A DNA stretch of 64,000 nt from Pseudomonas sp. ANT_H4 (GCF_008369295.1 NZ_VOBG01000015.1:62001-126000), one strand, 5' to 3'. Counted from the stretch's first letter, positions 25,399 to 34,282 are shown. Notes: generated by a model not told the origin, from the sequence alone. Made by a program: numbers and translations.

Positions 25399-25919
25399 AA
25401 GCTTCCCAAGGGGCTTGCCATATTCGCGGGCATCCTTCTGTTTATTACGCCACGCTGAAGACACCCGACCGCCCTTGAGTGCCGATTCTTCATGAGCACG
25501 GGACATCGAGATAATCGAGATGATTAGATCAATTTCGTTGTAGTTCTTGGTGTACAGGCGGCTGTCAGTGCTGGTGTAGACGTTGATTCACTTCGCCAGA
25601 AGATCGAGGAAACGGGGCAGGGCGTCCCTCACCTTTTCACGTGAAAGACGGTCTAGGGACTCCACTACCAAATAGCTGCCCGGTGGGATGGTCCCGTCTT
25701 CTACGAAGCTCAGGAATCTGGCCAACTCGCCAGTATCGTCGAGGTGCTTGCCCTTGCATGCCGAACGGCCTGCATCAAAGAAAAGATATTCACGAGGATC
25801 GGCTAACTCGAGGTCGTTCTCATCGCAAAACTTCTTTGCAGCTTTCACTTGCCTTGCGTAACTGTCGCCTGCTGACTGGCGTTGCTGCTGAAGCGAATGT
25901 AGCTGAAGACCTTCCCCAT
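25399..25919 (-). pseudogene. Serine recombinase (resolvase-type) pseudogene
   Basis: On the minus strand an ATG at 25919 starts MGKVFSYIRFSS, the N-terminus of a serine recombinase with the catalytic Ser. A one-base loss then shifts the frame to RQSAGDSYARQVKAAKKFCD, which runs through DAGRSACKGKHLDDTGELARF and VVESLDRLSREKVRDALPRF to LLAK. An in-frame TGA at 25588-25590 interrupts this (expected Gly). The same frame goes on as INVYTSTDSRLYTKNYNEID and SMSRAHEESALKGGRVSSAW up to GKPLGKL, where the IS end supplies a TGA. At least three lesions are present: frameshift, nonsense and 3' truncation by the IS. Confidence 0.82.
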
Positions 25920-25939
25920 GGTGCCGCGTACCTAAATCT

Positions 25940-26413
25940 TTATGGTAGGTAATTGTAGCAACACTTCTTGAATTTTTGCCCACTGCCGCACAGGCAGTTG
26001 TCATTGCGCCCAGCCTTGACCTGTACCGTCGGGTCAATGAAGTACCAGCGCCCATCGTTTTGTACGAAGGAAGACCTTTCGCGGTGGCTGTGTTCGCCGG
26101 TGCTGTCATGCCAGCGCGCGATGAAGGTGACGAAGGCGTGCTCTGGCTGCCCGCCGAACACTTCCGAGCTTTCCACCTCCAGCCCCAACCAGGTGCTTTG
26201 GGCGCTCCAGGCGCTGATTGCTTCGCGATCCAGTCCGCTCTGTTGCGCGGGTAAAGTGGTCGCCAGTAGATAGTCCACCAGGCCCAGTACATAGGCGCTG
26301 TAGCGCGAGCGCATCAGCGCTGTGGCACAGGGTGCGGGGTGGCCGGCGTGGTAATGGCCGCAGCAGGCATCCAGCAGGTTGCCACTGCCGCAGGGGCAAA
26401 TGGATGTACTCAT
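25940..26413 (-). CDS. YchJ-family protein with two SEC-C motifs
   Basis: A 157-residue protein of the YchJ/UPF0225 type. The N-terminal zinc motif is CPCGSGNLLDACCGHYHAG, the middle is an NTF2-like region (ATALMRSRYSAYVLGLVDYL), and the C-terminal SEC-C is DNCLCGSGQKFKKCC. Start MSTSICPCGSG at 26413 fits the family; longer in-frame starts overlap the upstream gene. Family members usually end right after the final CC, whereas here five residues (YNYLP) follow, as if the 3' end had been replaced next to the recombinase pseudogene. Function unknown; zinc binding is likely. Confidence 0.87.
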   Translation of the reverse strand: MSTSICPCGSGNLLDACCGHYHAGHPAPCATALMRSRYSAYVLGLVDYLLATTLPAQQSGLDREAISAWSAQSTWLGLEVESSEVFGGQPEHAFVTFIARWHDSTGEHSHRERSSFVQNDGRWYFIDPTVQVKAGRNDNCLCGSGQKFKKCCYNYLP

Positions 26414-26417
26414 CGGG

Positions 26418-26915
26418 TTACCACCAATACTTTCCGAAGTTTTGCGGGTTGGCCCAGAAGCGGGCATTGAGCCAGTCCGGCACCTGTTTATAGTCAAGCA
26501 GATCATAGGTAAACAGCGTCAGTATCTGGTCGTCGCGCTGGAAACCCTCACTGGCTTGCAGGGCCAGCGAGAAAAAGTCGGTCTCTTTCCAGTCGCAGGC
26601 GCCCAAGTCCGCGAGCACGGCGATGCGGCTGGCGTTCAAGTTGCGGATGCCGCCCAGCAGTTCCAGGCCCTCCCGTTTTGACAGGTGCTCCAGGCAGTCG
26701 ACCACCAGCGCCAAGTCAAACCGCTGTGCTGCGAGTGCTGCCGGCAAAGGTCCAGGCTCGGAAAAGGATACGACGGTATTGGGGTGCGCCTCCTTGAACG
26801 CATCAAGCGCCGGAAACTGGCTGGCACCCAGCAGCAACAGGCGTTTTGGCCCATGAAGGTCAAGCAAGGCGGCCAAGGCTTGCTGGGGTGTACGGGAAGA
26901 AATACCGGCGCTCAT
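26418..26915 (-). CDS. Conserved hypothetical protein (DUF6231-type, methyltransferase-like fold)
   Basis: A 165-residue cytosolic protein. KRLLLLGASQFPALDAF and FDLALVVDCLEHLSKREGLELLGGIRNL look like the Rossmann strands of a SAM methyltransferase fold, but the canonical glycine-rich SAM loop is not clear. The C-terminal DLLDYKQVPDWLNARFWANP resembles what I know as DUF6231 in pseudomonads. The stop is 4 bases before the YchJ-like gene, so they form an operon. Activity unknown. Confidence 0.75.
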   Translation of the reverse strand: MSAGISSRTPQQALAALLDLHGPKRLLLLGASQFPALDAFKEAHPNTVVSFSEPGPLPAALAAQRFDLALVVDCLEHLSKREGLELLGGIRNLNASRIAVLADLGACDWKETDFFSLALQASEGFQRDDQILTLFTYDLLDYKQVPDWLNARFWANPQNFGKYWW

Positions 26916-27106
26916 CGAAGATCCTCAAATCAGAACCGTAGAGACTAGCCTGCCTGAGCGTGCGGGCCTAGAGCGGGCGGCGGGATTTAGTCAGGAGAAA
27001 GCATCTACGGCCAATGAATACGGGGGGATGGCATGCTGGCGCAGATTAAAGGAGCCGTCTTTACTCCACCTATCGGCCCCCGGTCGATCCCCTCAGGAGA
27101 AATCAG

Positions 27107-27799
27107 ATGAGCATCATGCGGACAGCTCTACCTTTGGTTCTGCTAACCGGAGTATTGACAGGTTGCGCAGGCTTGCAAAAAACCGATTGGCCCACCTGCG
27201 CTGCGCTCGGCGGTGTGACCGGTGCCGCTCTCGGCGCGACCGAAAGCTCCTCATGGGCTGGCGGTGGCGCGTTGTTGATCGGCGGCATGGCCGGCGCTTA
27301 TTGCTGGGTCCATGGCGACGGTGACGAAGACGGCGACGGCGTGCCGGACAGCCGCGACAAGTGCCCAGGCACCCCCAAAGGCGTGCAGGTCGACGCCGAT
27401 GGTTGCCCACCTGTGCCGGTAGCGGTGGTCGAGGAAGTGGTGGTGGTCAAGGAAGAAACCATCGTGATTCGTGACGTTCACTTCCAATTCGACTCGGCCA
27501 AGCTCACGGCGGCAGACAAAACCAAACTCGACACCATCGCCACGCGCCTGAAACAGGAAGCCCCGAGCGCACAACTGCGAGTCAGCGGCCATACCGACAG
27601 CGTTGGCAAAGATGCCTACAATCAGAGACTCTCGGAAAAACGCGCCCATTCGGTGACCGATTACCTGGTCAGCTCAGGTGTGCCGCGCAGCAACTTCGTG
27701 TCGGTGACAGGTTCCGGTGAAAGTCATCCGGTGGCCGACAACAAAACGGTCGACGGCCGTGCCTTGAACCGTCGGGTGGAAATCCAGATCAACCGCTAG
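27107..27799 (+). CDS. OmpA-family outer membrane lipoprotein
   Basis: A 230-residue lipoprotein. The signal has lipobox LTGC (Cys near residue 20), followed by a Gly/Ala-rich hydrophobic segment. A thrombospondin type 3-like acidic calcium-binding repeat (DEDGDGVPDSRDKCPGTP) comes next, and the OmpA C-terminal peptidoglycan-binding domain at about 117-230 (DVHFQFDSAKLTAADKTKLD, VSGHTDSVGKDAYNQRLSEKRA). It would tether the outer membrane to the cell wall. It stands alone with a GGAG ribosome-binding site; the hairpin at 27809-27835 probably terminates it. As I recall, P. aeruginosa has an OmpA-like gene at this place. Confidence 0.9.
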   Translation: MSIMRTALPLVLLTGVLTGCAGLQKTDWPTCAALGGVTGAALGATESSSWAGGGALLIGGMAGAYCWVHGDGDEDGDGVPDSRDKCPGTPKGVQVDADGCPPVPVAVVEEVVVVKEETIVIRDVHFQFDSAKLTAADKTKLDTIATRLKQEAPSAQLRVSGHTDSVGKDAYNQRLSEKRAHSVTDYLVSSGVPRSNFVSVTGSGESHPVADNKTVDGRALNRRVEIQINR

Positions 27800-27808
27800 A
27801 TAGCGTAT

Positions 27809-27835
27809 ATGCCCCTGTGAGGCCCACAGGGGCAT
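27809..27835 (+). terminator. Hairpin after the OmpA-like gene
   Basis: ATGCCCCTGTG and CACAGGGGCAT form an 11-bp perfect stem with a 5-base loop, 9 bases after the stop. The T-run is weak, but the position suits a terminator. Confidence 0.65.
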
Positions 27836-27966
27836 TGCTGGCGATCCTCGTCGAACTGGCGGCCAAACCAGGCCCTTCATCAAGTTTTTTAATCCTTCAC
27901 TGGCAAATCGCCCACGTAAGTCGTTACTGTGCCCCCAAAGAATAATGTGCAAGGGGAGCGTGCGGG

Positions 27967-28260
27967 ATGAAGGTGTTTTGGGGGCTGGGGAAGTTTTTGA
28001 CGTTGCTGTTTTGGGTGGTCGTGGTAGTCAACCTGTTCAAACCACTGATCAATCCGTTTCACCTGTTGGTCAATCTGGCCGGCAGCCTGTTGTTGCTGAC
28101 CCATCTGCTGGAGTTGCTGTTATTCAGCGCCAACGTGAAAAATCGTGTCCATCCTTGGCGTGACCGCTTGCAGATTCTGCTGGTGGGTATGTTCCATGTG
28201 CAGAGCCTTTCAGCGCCTGCACCTGTCGATGAAGTGAACAAGGAGGCCAATCATGCGTAA
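27967..28260 (+). CDS. DUF1145-family small membrane protein
   Basis: A 97-residue protein with two or three hydrophobic helices (LLFWVVVVVNLF, LLVNLAGSLLLLTHLLELLLF and a third near ILLVGMF) and a hydrophilic tail. It resembles the DUF1145 family of short inner-membrane proteins. GGGAGCG upstream of ATG 27967 is a fair ribosome-binding site. It overlaps the next gene by 8 bases, so the two are cotranslated. Function unknown. Confidence 0.82.
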   Translation: MKVFWGLGKFLTLLFWVVVVVNLFKPLINPFHLLVNLAGSLLLLTHLLELLLFSANVKNRVHPWRDRLQILLVGMFHVQSLSAPAPVDEVNKEANHA

Positions 28261-29011
28261 GGTTTTTTTGCTGGCCCTGCTCGTTAGTCCCATCGCCCTG
28301 GCCCAGAGCGTCAGCGTCGACACCAACTCGTTGATGCGCCTGCCCAACAGCACTAGTGTTTTGCAACTGGAGCGCCTGGACGTGGCCGACTACGGCACAT
28401 TGTTAATTCCGGCCACTATCTCTCAGGTCAGCATCGATGAATTGCACCTGGGCCGCGAGGCACGGATCGCCATCGTGCCCAGCGCATCTGGCCTTCAGTT
28501 GCTGGTGCGTCATGCACAACTGGAGCATGGCAGCCAGATTACCTCCCGCGGCGCGCCCGGTACTCACGAGAAGCCTGCCAAGCCAGGGCGTGACCTGAGC
28601 TTGCGTATCAATTCCCTGAATGCCGGCGAATTGTCGGTGGATGCCCGTGGCGGCGCCGGATCCCAAGGCTATGCCGGACTGGACGGCGCCAATGGCGAAG
28701 ACCCCGGTTGCACCTGGGGTTCGGCTGGACGCGGTGCCAATGGTGACAACGGTGGCGACGGGCTACCGGGCGCGGCGGGTGCAGTAGTCAGGGTCGAACT
28801 GCCCCAGGATTTCCCAAGCACCAAGATCAAGGTGTGGGTTGACGGTGGCGCGGGCGGCTTGCCGGGCCTGGCTGGCAATCCTGGCAAGGGCGGGCAGTCC
28901 AAGGGTTGCCTGGTGTACCGCGCTGATGGCGGCGATAAGGGCCGGCCGGGGCTCGAAGGGCAGCCGGGTGTTCAGGGGCCTGCGGGCTCCGTAACGGTCC
29001 AGCGGTTATAG
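28253..29011 (+). CDS. Secreted Gly-rich (collagen-like) protein of unknown function
   Basis: A 252-residue protein with a Sec signal (MRKVFLLALLVSPIALAQS), then a domain of about 110 residues. A Gly-rich half follows with irregular Gly-X-Y-like repeats (GAGSQGYAGLDGANGEDPG, GANGDNGGDGLPGAAGA, GGAGGLPGLAGNPGKGGQ, GRPGLEGQPGVQGPAG). There are only two Cys in the repeat half. The repeats are not perfect triplets throughout, so a collagen triple helix is uncertain. It overlaps the upstream DUF1145 gene by 8 bases, suggesting a joint envelope role. Confidence 0.8.
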   Translation: MRKVFLLALLVSPIALAQSVSVDTNSLMRLPNSTSVLQLERLDVADYGTLLIPATISQVSIDELHLGREARIAIVPSASGLQLLVRHAQLEHGSQITSRGAPGTHEKPAKPGRDLSLRINSLNAGELSVDARGGAGSQGYAGLDGANGEDPGCTWGSAGRGANGDNGGDGLPGAAGAVVRVELPQDFPSTKIKVWVDGGAGGLPGLAGNPGKGGQSKGCLVYRADGGDKGRPGLEGQPGVQGPAGSVTVQRL

Positions 29012-29017
29012 GGGAAG

Positions 29018-29082
29018 GGCAGCTTCAAGCCACAAGTTTCAAGCTGAAAGTACAAGGCTTGCAGCTTGAGGCTTGAAACGGG
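29018..29082. repeat. Copy 2 of the dispersed 'cttgcagctt' inverted repeat
   Basis: Left arm agcttcaagccacaagtttc and right arm cttgcagcttgaggcttgaa are imperfect inverse complements. It fills the space between two convergent genes and is related to the copies at 5961-6042 and 42684-42757. Confidence 0.6.
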
Positions 29083-29091
29083 TGACTGTTG

Positions 29092-29556
29092 TTAAAACAT
29101 CGGTCGTGCCGAAGCCACTGCCATCAGCACCAACCCGACAATCAGATTGATCCCCACCAATTTACGGATTTTTCCCAACGCAGCCGCTCCAGCCGGCCAA
29201 TCCTCAGCGGCCACTGCTGTGCGCAGTTCAGGCAATTGCAGCGCCTGGATGCGGATAAACAGTGCCGTCATCACCACGTACAAGCCCATCATGACCTGCA
29301 CATAGCGCGGTGCGGTCTCAAAACCGTTGAAGCGCAGTTGCAACAGGCCGACACCGCTGATCGGCAACAGCAGCACCGCCACCCAGACCCACACGAAAAA
29401 ACGTTGAAACACATTCACCCACAATTTCAGCCGGGCAGGGCCATCAAGCGCGGCCATGGCGGCCGGGCGCAGGATCATCCAGGCGAAAAACATGCCGCCG
29501 ACCCAGACCAGGGCGGCCAGAACATGCAGGGTGTAAGCAAGGCTAAAGACGGTCAT
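29092..29556 (-). CDS. CopD-like integral membrane protein
   Basis: A 154-residue protein with four predicted transmembrane helices (YTLHVLAALVWVGGMFFAWM, FVWVWVAVLLLPISGVGLL, VQVMMGLYVVMTALFI, LVGINLIVGLVLMAVAS). It matches the CopD-like/DUF2269-type family, with the conserved His and Trp in the first helix. Members are linked to copper or haem handling, but that role is not shown here. It is divergent from dinG with 98 bases between. Confidence 0.82.
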   Translation of the reverse strand: MTVFSLAYTLHVLAALVWVGGMFFAWMILRPAAMAALDGPARLKLWVNVFQRFFVWVWVAVLLLPISGVGLLQLRFNGFETAPRYVQVMMGLYVVMTALFIRIQALQLPELRTAVAAEDWPAGAAALGKIRKLVGINLIVGLVLMAVASARPMF

Positions 29557-29654
29557 TGAGGTACTCCGTTCTGCGCGGGATTAATTAGCGGGGTATGATA
29601 GCGGCCGATCCGAACCACTGAAAATTTATCCAGCGTTTTTGCGCCCGACTATCC

Positions 29655-31799
29655 ATGATCAGCACTGAACTCAAAACCACGATCCAGGGCGCCTACTCGC
29701 GTTTTCTCGAAGCCAAGAGCTTGAAGCCGCGGTACGGCCAGCGCCTGATGATCGCTGAAATCGCCAAGGTCCTCGGGGATATCGACACCGACGATGAAGG
29801 CCGGCGCAGTGGCGACCCGGCGGTGGTGGCTGTCGAAGCCGGCACCGGTACCGGCAAGACCGTGGCCTATAGCCTGGCCGCGATCCCCACCGCCAAGGCC
29901 GCCGGCAAGCGCCTGGTGATTGCCACCGCTACCGTGGCCCTGCAGGAGCAGATCGTCTACAAGGACCTGCCGGACCTGATGCGCAACAGCGGCCTGAACT
30001 TCACCTTCGCCCTGGCCAAGGGCCGTGGCCGCTATATGTGCTTGTCCAAGCTCGATGTGCTGTTGCAGGAAGGCCATGCGCAAACCGCCACGGCATCCCT
30101 GTTCGAAGAAGAAGGCTTCAAGATCGAGGTGGATGAGGCCAGCCAGAAGCTGTTCACCAGCATGATCGAGAAACTGGCAGGCAACAAATGGGACGGTGAC
30201 CGTGACAACTGGCCCACTGCCCTGGAAGACGCCGACTGGGCGCGCCTGACCACCGATCACAGCCAATGCACCAATCGCCATTGCCCCAACTTCGGCCAGT
30301 GCGCCTTCTACAAGGCCCGAGAAGGCATGGGCAAGGTTGACGTTATCGTTACCAACCACGACATGGTCCTTGCCGACCTGGCCCTGGGTGGCGGCGCCGT
30401 GCTGCCGGACCCGCGCGACACGCTCTACGTGTTCGACGAAGGCCATCACCTACCGGACAAGGCCATCGGCCACTTTGCCCACTACACCCGCTTGCGCTCC
30501 ACCGCCGACTGGCTGGAAACCACCGCGAAGAACCTCACCAAGTTGCTGGCCCAGCACCCTCTGCCCGGTGACCTAGGCAAGTTGATCGAGCAGGTTCCGG
30601 AGCTGGCGCGGGAGATCAAGACCCAGCAACAGTTCATGTTCAGCGCCTGCGAGCAGGTGGCAGACTTCAAACCCGGCGAAGACGTCGAAGGCCGCGAGCG
30701 CCCGCGTCACCGTTTCGTCGGCGGGATGATTCCTGAGCACATGCGCGAAATGGGTATCGAATTGAAGAAGGGCTTTTCCCGCCTGACTGACCTGTTTACC
30801 CGTCTCACCGACTTGCTCAAGGAAGGCATGGACGGCGAGGTCAACATTGGCATCGCCAGCAACCAGGCCGAAGAGTGGTATCCGTTGTTCGGCAGCTTGC
30901 TGTCCCGTTCCCAGGGCAACTGGGAGTTGTGGACCGCGTTTACCGTCGAAGACCCGGAAGACAACCCGCCCATGGCACGTTGGCTGACCCTGTCGGAAAG
31001 CGGTGCGCTGTTCGATATCGAGGTCAATGCCAGCCCGATCCTCGCGGCGGAAATGCTGCGACGCAATCTGTGGAATGTTGCCTATGGGGCCTTGGTTACC
31101 TCGGCGACGCTGACGGCCCTGGGCACTTTCGACCGTTTCCGCATGCGCGCCGGCCTGCCGAAAAAGGCCGTCACGGCCGTGGTGCCGAGCCCGTTCCATC
31201 ACGCCGATGCCGGTGTGTTGCGGGTGCCCGACCTCAAGGCCGACCCACGGGACGCGCCGGCCCACACGGCAGCGATCATCCGTGACCTGCCGTCGCTGGT
31301 GGAGGGTTCCCGTGGCACCCTGGTGTTGTTCTCGTCGCGTAAACAGATGCAAGACGTGTTCGATGGCCTGGACCGTGATTGGCGCAAGCAAGTGTTTATC
31401 CAGGGCAACCTGTCGAAACAGGAAACCCTGAACAAGCACAAGGCACGGGTCGATGGCGGGGATTCCAGCGTGCTGTTCGGCCTGGCCAGTTTTGCCGAGG
31501 GCGTGGATTTGCCCGGCGCGTATTGTGAGCACGTAGTGATCGCCAAGATCCCGTTCTCGGTGCCGGATGATCCCGTCGAAGCGGCGCTCGCCGAATGGAT
31601 CGAAGCCCGGGGCGGCAACCCGTTCATGGAAATCTCGGTGCCGGACGCTTCCTTGAAGCTGGTCCAGGCCTGCGGCCGCTTGCTGCGGACCGAAGAAGAC
31701 CGGGGCACCATCACCTTGCTCGACCGCCGCCTGGTCACCCAGCGCTACGGCAAAGCAATCCTCAATGCCTTGCCGCCGTTCAGGCGCGAAATATCTTGA
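29655..31799 (+). CDS. dinG: ATP-dependent DNA helicase DinG
   Basis: DinG is a 5'-3' SF2 helicase with an iron-sulfur cluster that unwinds R-loops, D-loops and forked DNA. The 714-residue length is normal. Walker A is VEAGTGTGKTVAYSLA; the cluster cysteines are in RYMCLSK and in QCTNRHCPNFGQCAF; the DEAH-like box is VFDEGHHLPD. The C-terminal helicase motifs include VLFSSRKQMQDVF, LFGLASFAEGVDLPG and KLVQACGRLLRTEEDRG. ATG 29655 gives the usual start (MISTELKTTIQ). Confidence 0.95.
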   Translation: MISTELKTTIQGAYSRFLEAKSLKPRYGQRLMIAEIAKVLGDIDTDDEGRRSGDPAVVAVEAGTGTGKTVAYSLAAIPTAKAAGKRLVIATATVALQEQIVYKDLPDLMRNSGLNFTFALAKGRGRYMCLSKLDVLLQEGHAQTATASLFEEEGFKIEVDEASQKLFTSMIEKLAGNKWDGDRDNWPTALEDADWARLTTDHSQCTNRHCPNFGQCAFYKAREGMGKVDVIVTNHDMVLADLALGGGAVLPDPRDTLYVFDEGHHLPDKAIGHFAHYTRLRSTADWLETTAKNLTKLLAQHPLPGDLGKLIEQVPELAREIKTQQQFMFSACEQVADFKPGEDVEGRERPRHRFVGGMIPEHMREMGIELKKGFSRLTDLFTRLTDLLKEGMDGEVNIGIASNQAEEWYPLFGSLLSRSQGNWELWTAFTVEDPEDNPPMARWLTLSESGALFDIEVNASPILAAEMLRRNLWNVAYGALVTSATLTALGTFDRFRMRAGLPKKAVTAVVPSPFHHADAGVLRVPDLKADPRDAPAHTAAIIRDLPSLVEGSRGTLVLFSSRKQMQDVFDGLDRDWRKQVFIQGNLSKQETLNKHKARVDGGDSSVLFGLASFAEGVDLPGAYCEHVVIAKIPFSVPDDPVEAALAEWIEARGGNPFMEISVPDASLKLVQACGRLLRTEEDRGTITLLDRRLVTQRYGKAILNALPPFRREIS

Positions 31800-31897
31800 A
31801 CCACAGTGGGCGGAATCGCCCACTTCGTGGTCTATCTCACTGTCACTGACTCACGTCATCAGGCCATTTACCGGCCGTTTGGGAGAACCTTGTTCGT

Positions 31898-34282
31898 ATG
31901 ATTCGCTCGCTGCCCGCCATTTTTGCCTTGCTGTTCGCCGCGCCGTTACTGGCGGCACCTGCCGGACAACAAACGCTGTTCAACTTTGTCCGTCCTGCCG
32001 ACGTGGTCAAAGTGGCGACCCAGGACGCCAGCCTGCCGCAATACAATGCCGAGCAAACCCCTGAAGGCGAAGTGCTGCGCCGTATTACCTTCAATCCGGC
32101 GGCCGAGCCGAGCCTGGTACTCAGCCCGCAAAGTGGTGCCTGGGACTGGTCGCAGTCCAGCGCCATGAGCTTGCGTATCCAGAGTGCGATGGACTGGGCG
32201 TTGACCCTCTACGTCAAGGTCCAGAGCAATGACGGCAAGACTCTGGTCAGCCGCATCGACTTGCTGGCTGGCCCTGCGCAAACCCTACTGATTCCCCTGC
32301 AAGCCAACTCGCCCTTGAGCCAGGGCATGAAGGCCGGGCCGCCGATGCCGATCACTGTCGACGGCCAGCGGGTGTTGTTGGCCAGCAGCAACGGTGAGAT
32401 CGACCGTAGCCAGGTGGTGTCGGTCACGTTGTCGATGATCAAGCCCAATGTTGCCCAAAGTATTCTGCTGGAGCGTTTTGGCGTGCAGGACAGCGAGCCG
32501 GTGTTCAAGGCCGCCTACGGTGATTTAGTGGACACCTATGGGCAGTCCAACCGGGCCCGCTGGCCGGAGAAAGTCAGCAGCGACGAGCAACTCAAGGCCG
32601 CCGCGGCCAAGGAGCAGCAACAACTCAAAGGTTGGCTCGCTGAGCGCGACCGTTCCTCGCTGGACAAATTCGGCGGCTGGACCAAAGGCCCGGCCTTCGA
32701 GGCTAGCGGCTTTTTCCACACTGAAAAGCGCGACGGGCGCTGGTATCTGGTGACCCCGCTGGGCCATCCGTTCTATTCCCTGGGCGTCAACACCGTGACT
32801 CCGGACAACAGTCAGACCTACGTCGCCGGCCGCGAGTGGATGTTTGGTGCACTGCCCAAGTCCGGTGAGTCTTTCGACAAATACTACGGCAGCGGCGATA
32901 ACCGCAGCGGCAACGGCGCTGATCAAGGGCGCAGCTTCAATGTCGGGCGCTGGTATGACTTCTATGGCGCGAACCTGCAACGCACCTACGGGCAACCTTG
33001 CGTGCCGTCCAGTGACAAGGCTGGTGTAGCTCAGGCGGCCAAGGCCGATACTGCGCAAACCGGGCCTGTTGTTGCCCCTTGCACGCCGGAAGGTTTTGAT
33101 CAAAAGCGCTGGCTTAGCCACACGCTGGATCGCTTGCAAGCCTGGGGTTTCAACACGGTGGGCAATTGGAGCGATTCCGACCTGGGGACGGCTGACCGCG
33201 TGCCCTACACCTTGGCGCTGTCGATTGTCGGCGACTACGCCAGCATCAGCACCGGCACCGACTGGTGGGGCGGTATGCCCGACCCGTTCGACCCGCGCTT
33301 TGCCATGGCCACCGAACGCGCCGTGGCCATTGCCGCCCGCGACCATCGTGACGATCCGTGGTTGATCGGCTTCTTTGCCGACAACGAACTGGCCTGGGCC
33401 GGCCCCGGTAACGACGCAAAATCTCGGTATGCCCTGGCATACGGCACCCTGCGCATGACCACCGACGTGCCGGCCAAGCGTGCGTTTCTCAAGCAGTTGC
33501 GAGACAAGTACCGTAACCAGGCAGGCCTGTCGAAAGCCTGGGGCATTGACCTGCCGGCCTGGGAGCTGATGGAAGACCCCGGCTTCGTGCCGCCGATGCC
33601 CGATCCTGAACACCCGGAAATCGAAGCGGACTTCAGATACTTTCAAAAGACCTTCGCCGATGCTTACTTCAAGACCATCTCCGACGCGCTGAAATGGCAC
33701 GCGCCCAACCAGTTGCTGCTGGGTGGCCGATACGCCGTCAGCACTCCGGAAGCGGTGGCCTCCTGCGCGCAGTATTGCGATGTGCTGAGCTTCAACATGT
33801 ACACCCTCAAACCCCAGGACGGTTACGACTTCGCGGCCTTGCGAACACTGGACAAGCCGGTGTTGATCACCGAGTTCAACTTTGGCTCCGCAGATCGTGG
33901 CCCGCTCTGGGGCGGAGTGACGCAATTGGCAAAAGAAGAAGACCGTGGCCCGGCTTACGCCAACTTCCTCAAGCAGGCCATGGCTGAACCCTCGATTGTC
34001 GGCGTGCACTGGTTCCAGTATCTGGACCAGCCGGTCACCGGTCGCCTGCTGGACGGTGAAAACGGCCACTTCGGTTTGGTGGGGATCACTGACGTGCCGT
34101 TCCAGGGTTTTGTCGACAGCGTGCGTAAAAGCAACCTTGCGGCGATTGATCAATTGGGCAAGGACGCGGAAAAAGCCAAGGCTGCAGCCCATGTGGGTGA
34201 GGGTGGGAAACCTGGACATGAAGATAAGGCCGCCGGGCAGGGCAGCGGTCATGCCGGTGGGCATTCGGGGAACGGTCACTGA
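31898..34282 (+). CDS. Secreted GH50 beta-agarase-like glycoside hydrolase homologue
   Basis: A 794-residue protein with a signal peptide (MIRSLPAIFALLFAAPLLAAPA), a beta-sandwich-like region (about 30-200) and a clan GH-A TIM barrel. LDKFGGWTKGPAFEASGFFHTE and YLVTPLGHPFYSLGVNTV resemble GH50 beta-agarases. The strand-4 acid/base Asn-Glu pair appears as FADNELAW and the strand-7 nucleophile Glu as VLITEFNFGS, so it looks catalytically competent. The tail is His/Gly-rich (HAGGHSGNGH). Agar is unlikely as substrate for a soil or plant pseudomonad; an endogenous or plant polysaccharide is possible but unknown. Confidence 0.8.
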   Translation: MIRSLPAIFALLFAAPLLAAPAGQQTLFNFVRPADVVKVATQDASLPQYNAEQTPEGEVLRRITFNPAAEPSLVLSPQSGAWDWSQSSAMSLRIQSAMDWALTLYVKVQSNDGKTLVSRIDLLAGPAQTLLIPLQANSPLSQGMKAGPPMPITVDGQRVLLASSNGEIDRSQVVSVTLSMIKPNVAQSILLERFGVQDSEPVFKAAYGDLVDTYGQSNRARWPEKVSSDEQLKAAAAKEQQQLKGWLAERDRSSLDKFGGWTKGPAFEASGFFHTEKRDGRWYLVTPLGHPFYSLGVNTVTPDNSQTYVAGREWMFGALPKSGESFDKYYGSGDNRSGNGADQGRSFNVGRWYDFYGANLQRTYGQPCVPSSDKAGVAQAAKADTAQTGPVVAPCTPEGFDQKRWLSHTLDRLQAWGFNTVGNWSDSDLGTADRVPYTLALSIVGDYASISTGTDWWGGMPDPFDPRFAMATERAVAIAARDHRDDPWLIGFFADNELAWAGPGNDAKSRYALAYGTLRMTTDVPAKRAFLKQLRDKYRNQAGLSKAWGIDLPAWELMEDPGFVPPMPDPEHPEIEADFRYFQKTFADAYFKTISDALKWHAPNQLLLGGRYAVSTPEAVASCAQYCDVLSFNMYTLKPQDGYDFAALRTLDKPVLITEFNFGSADRGPLWGGVTQLAKEEDRGPAYANFLKQAMAEPSIVGVHWFQYLDQPVTGRLLDGENGHFGLVGITDVPFQGFVDSVRKSNLAAIDQLGKDAEKAKAAAHVGEGGKPGHEDKAAGQGSGHAGGHSGNGH

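Noticed and set aside
25588..26292. 234-codon minus-strand frame joining the ychJ antiframe and the recombinase
   Set aside because: Its first part is an out-of-frame reading of ychJ; only the last part is the recombinase fragment, which I annotate as a pseudogene.
29649..30449. 266-codon minus-strand frame opposite dinG
   Set aside because: Shadow of helicase motifs on the + strand.
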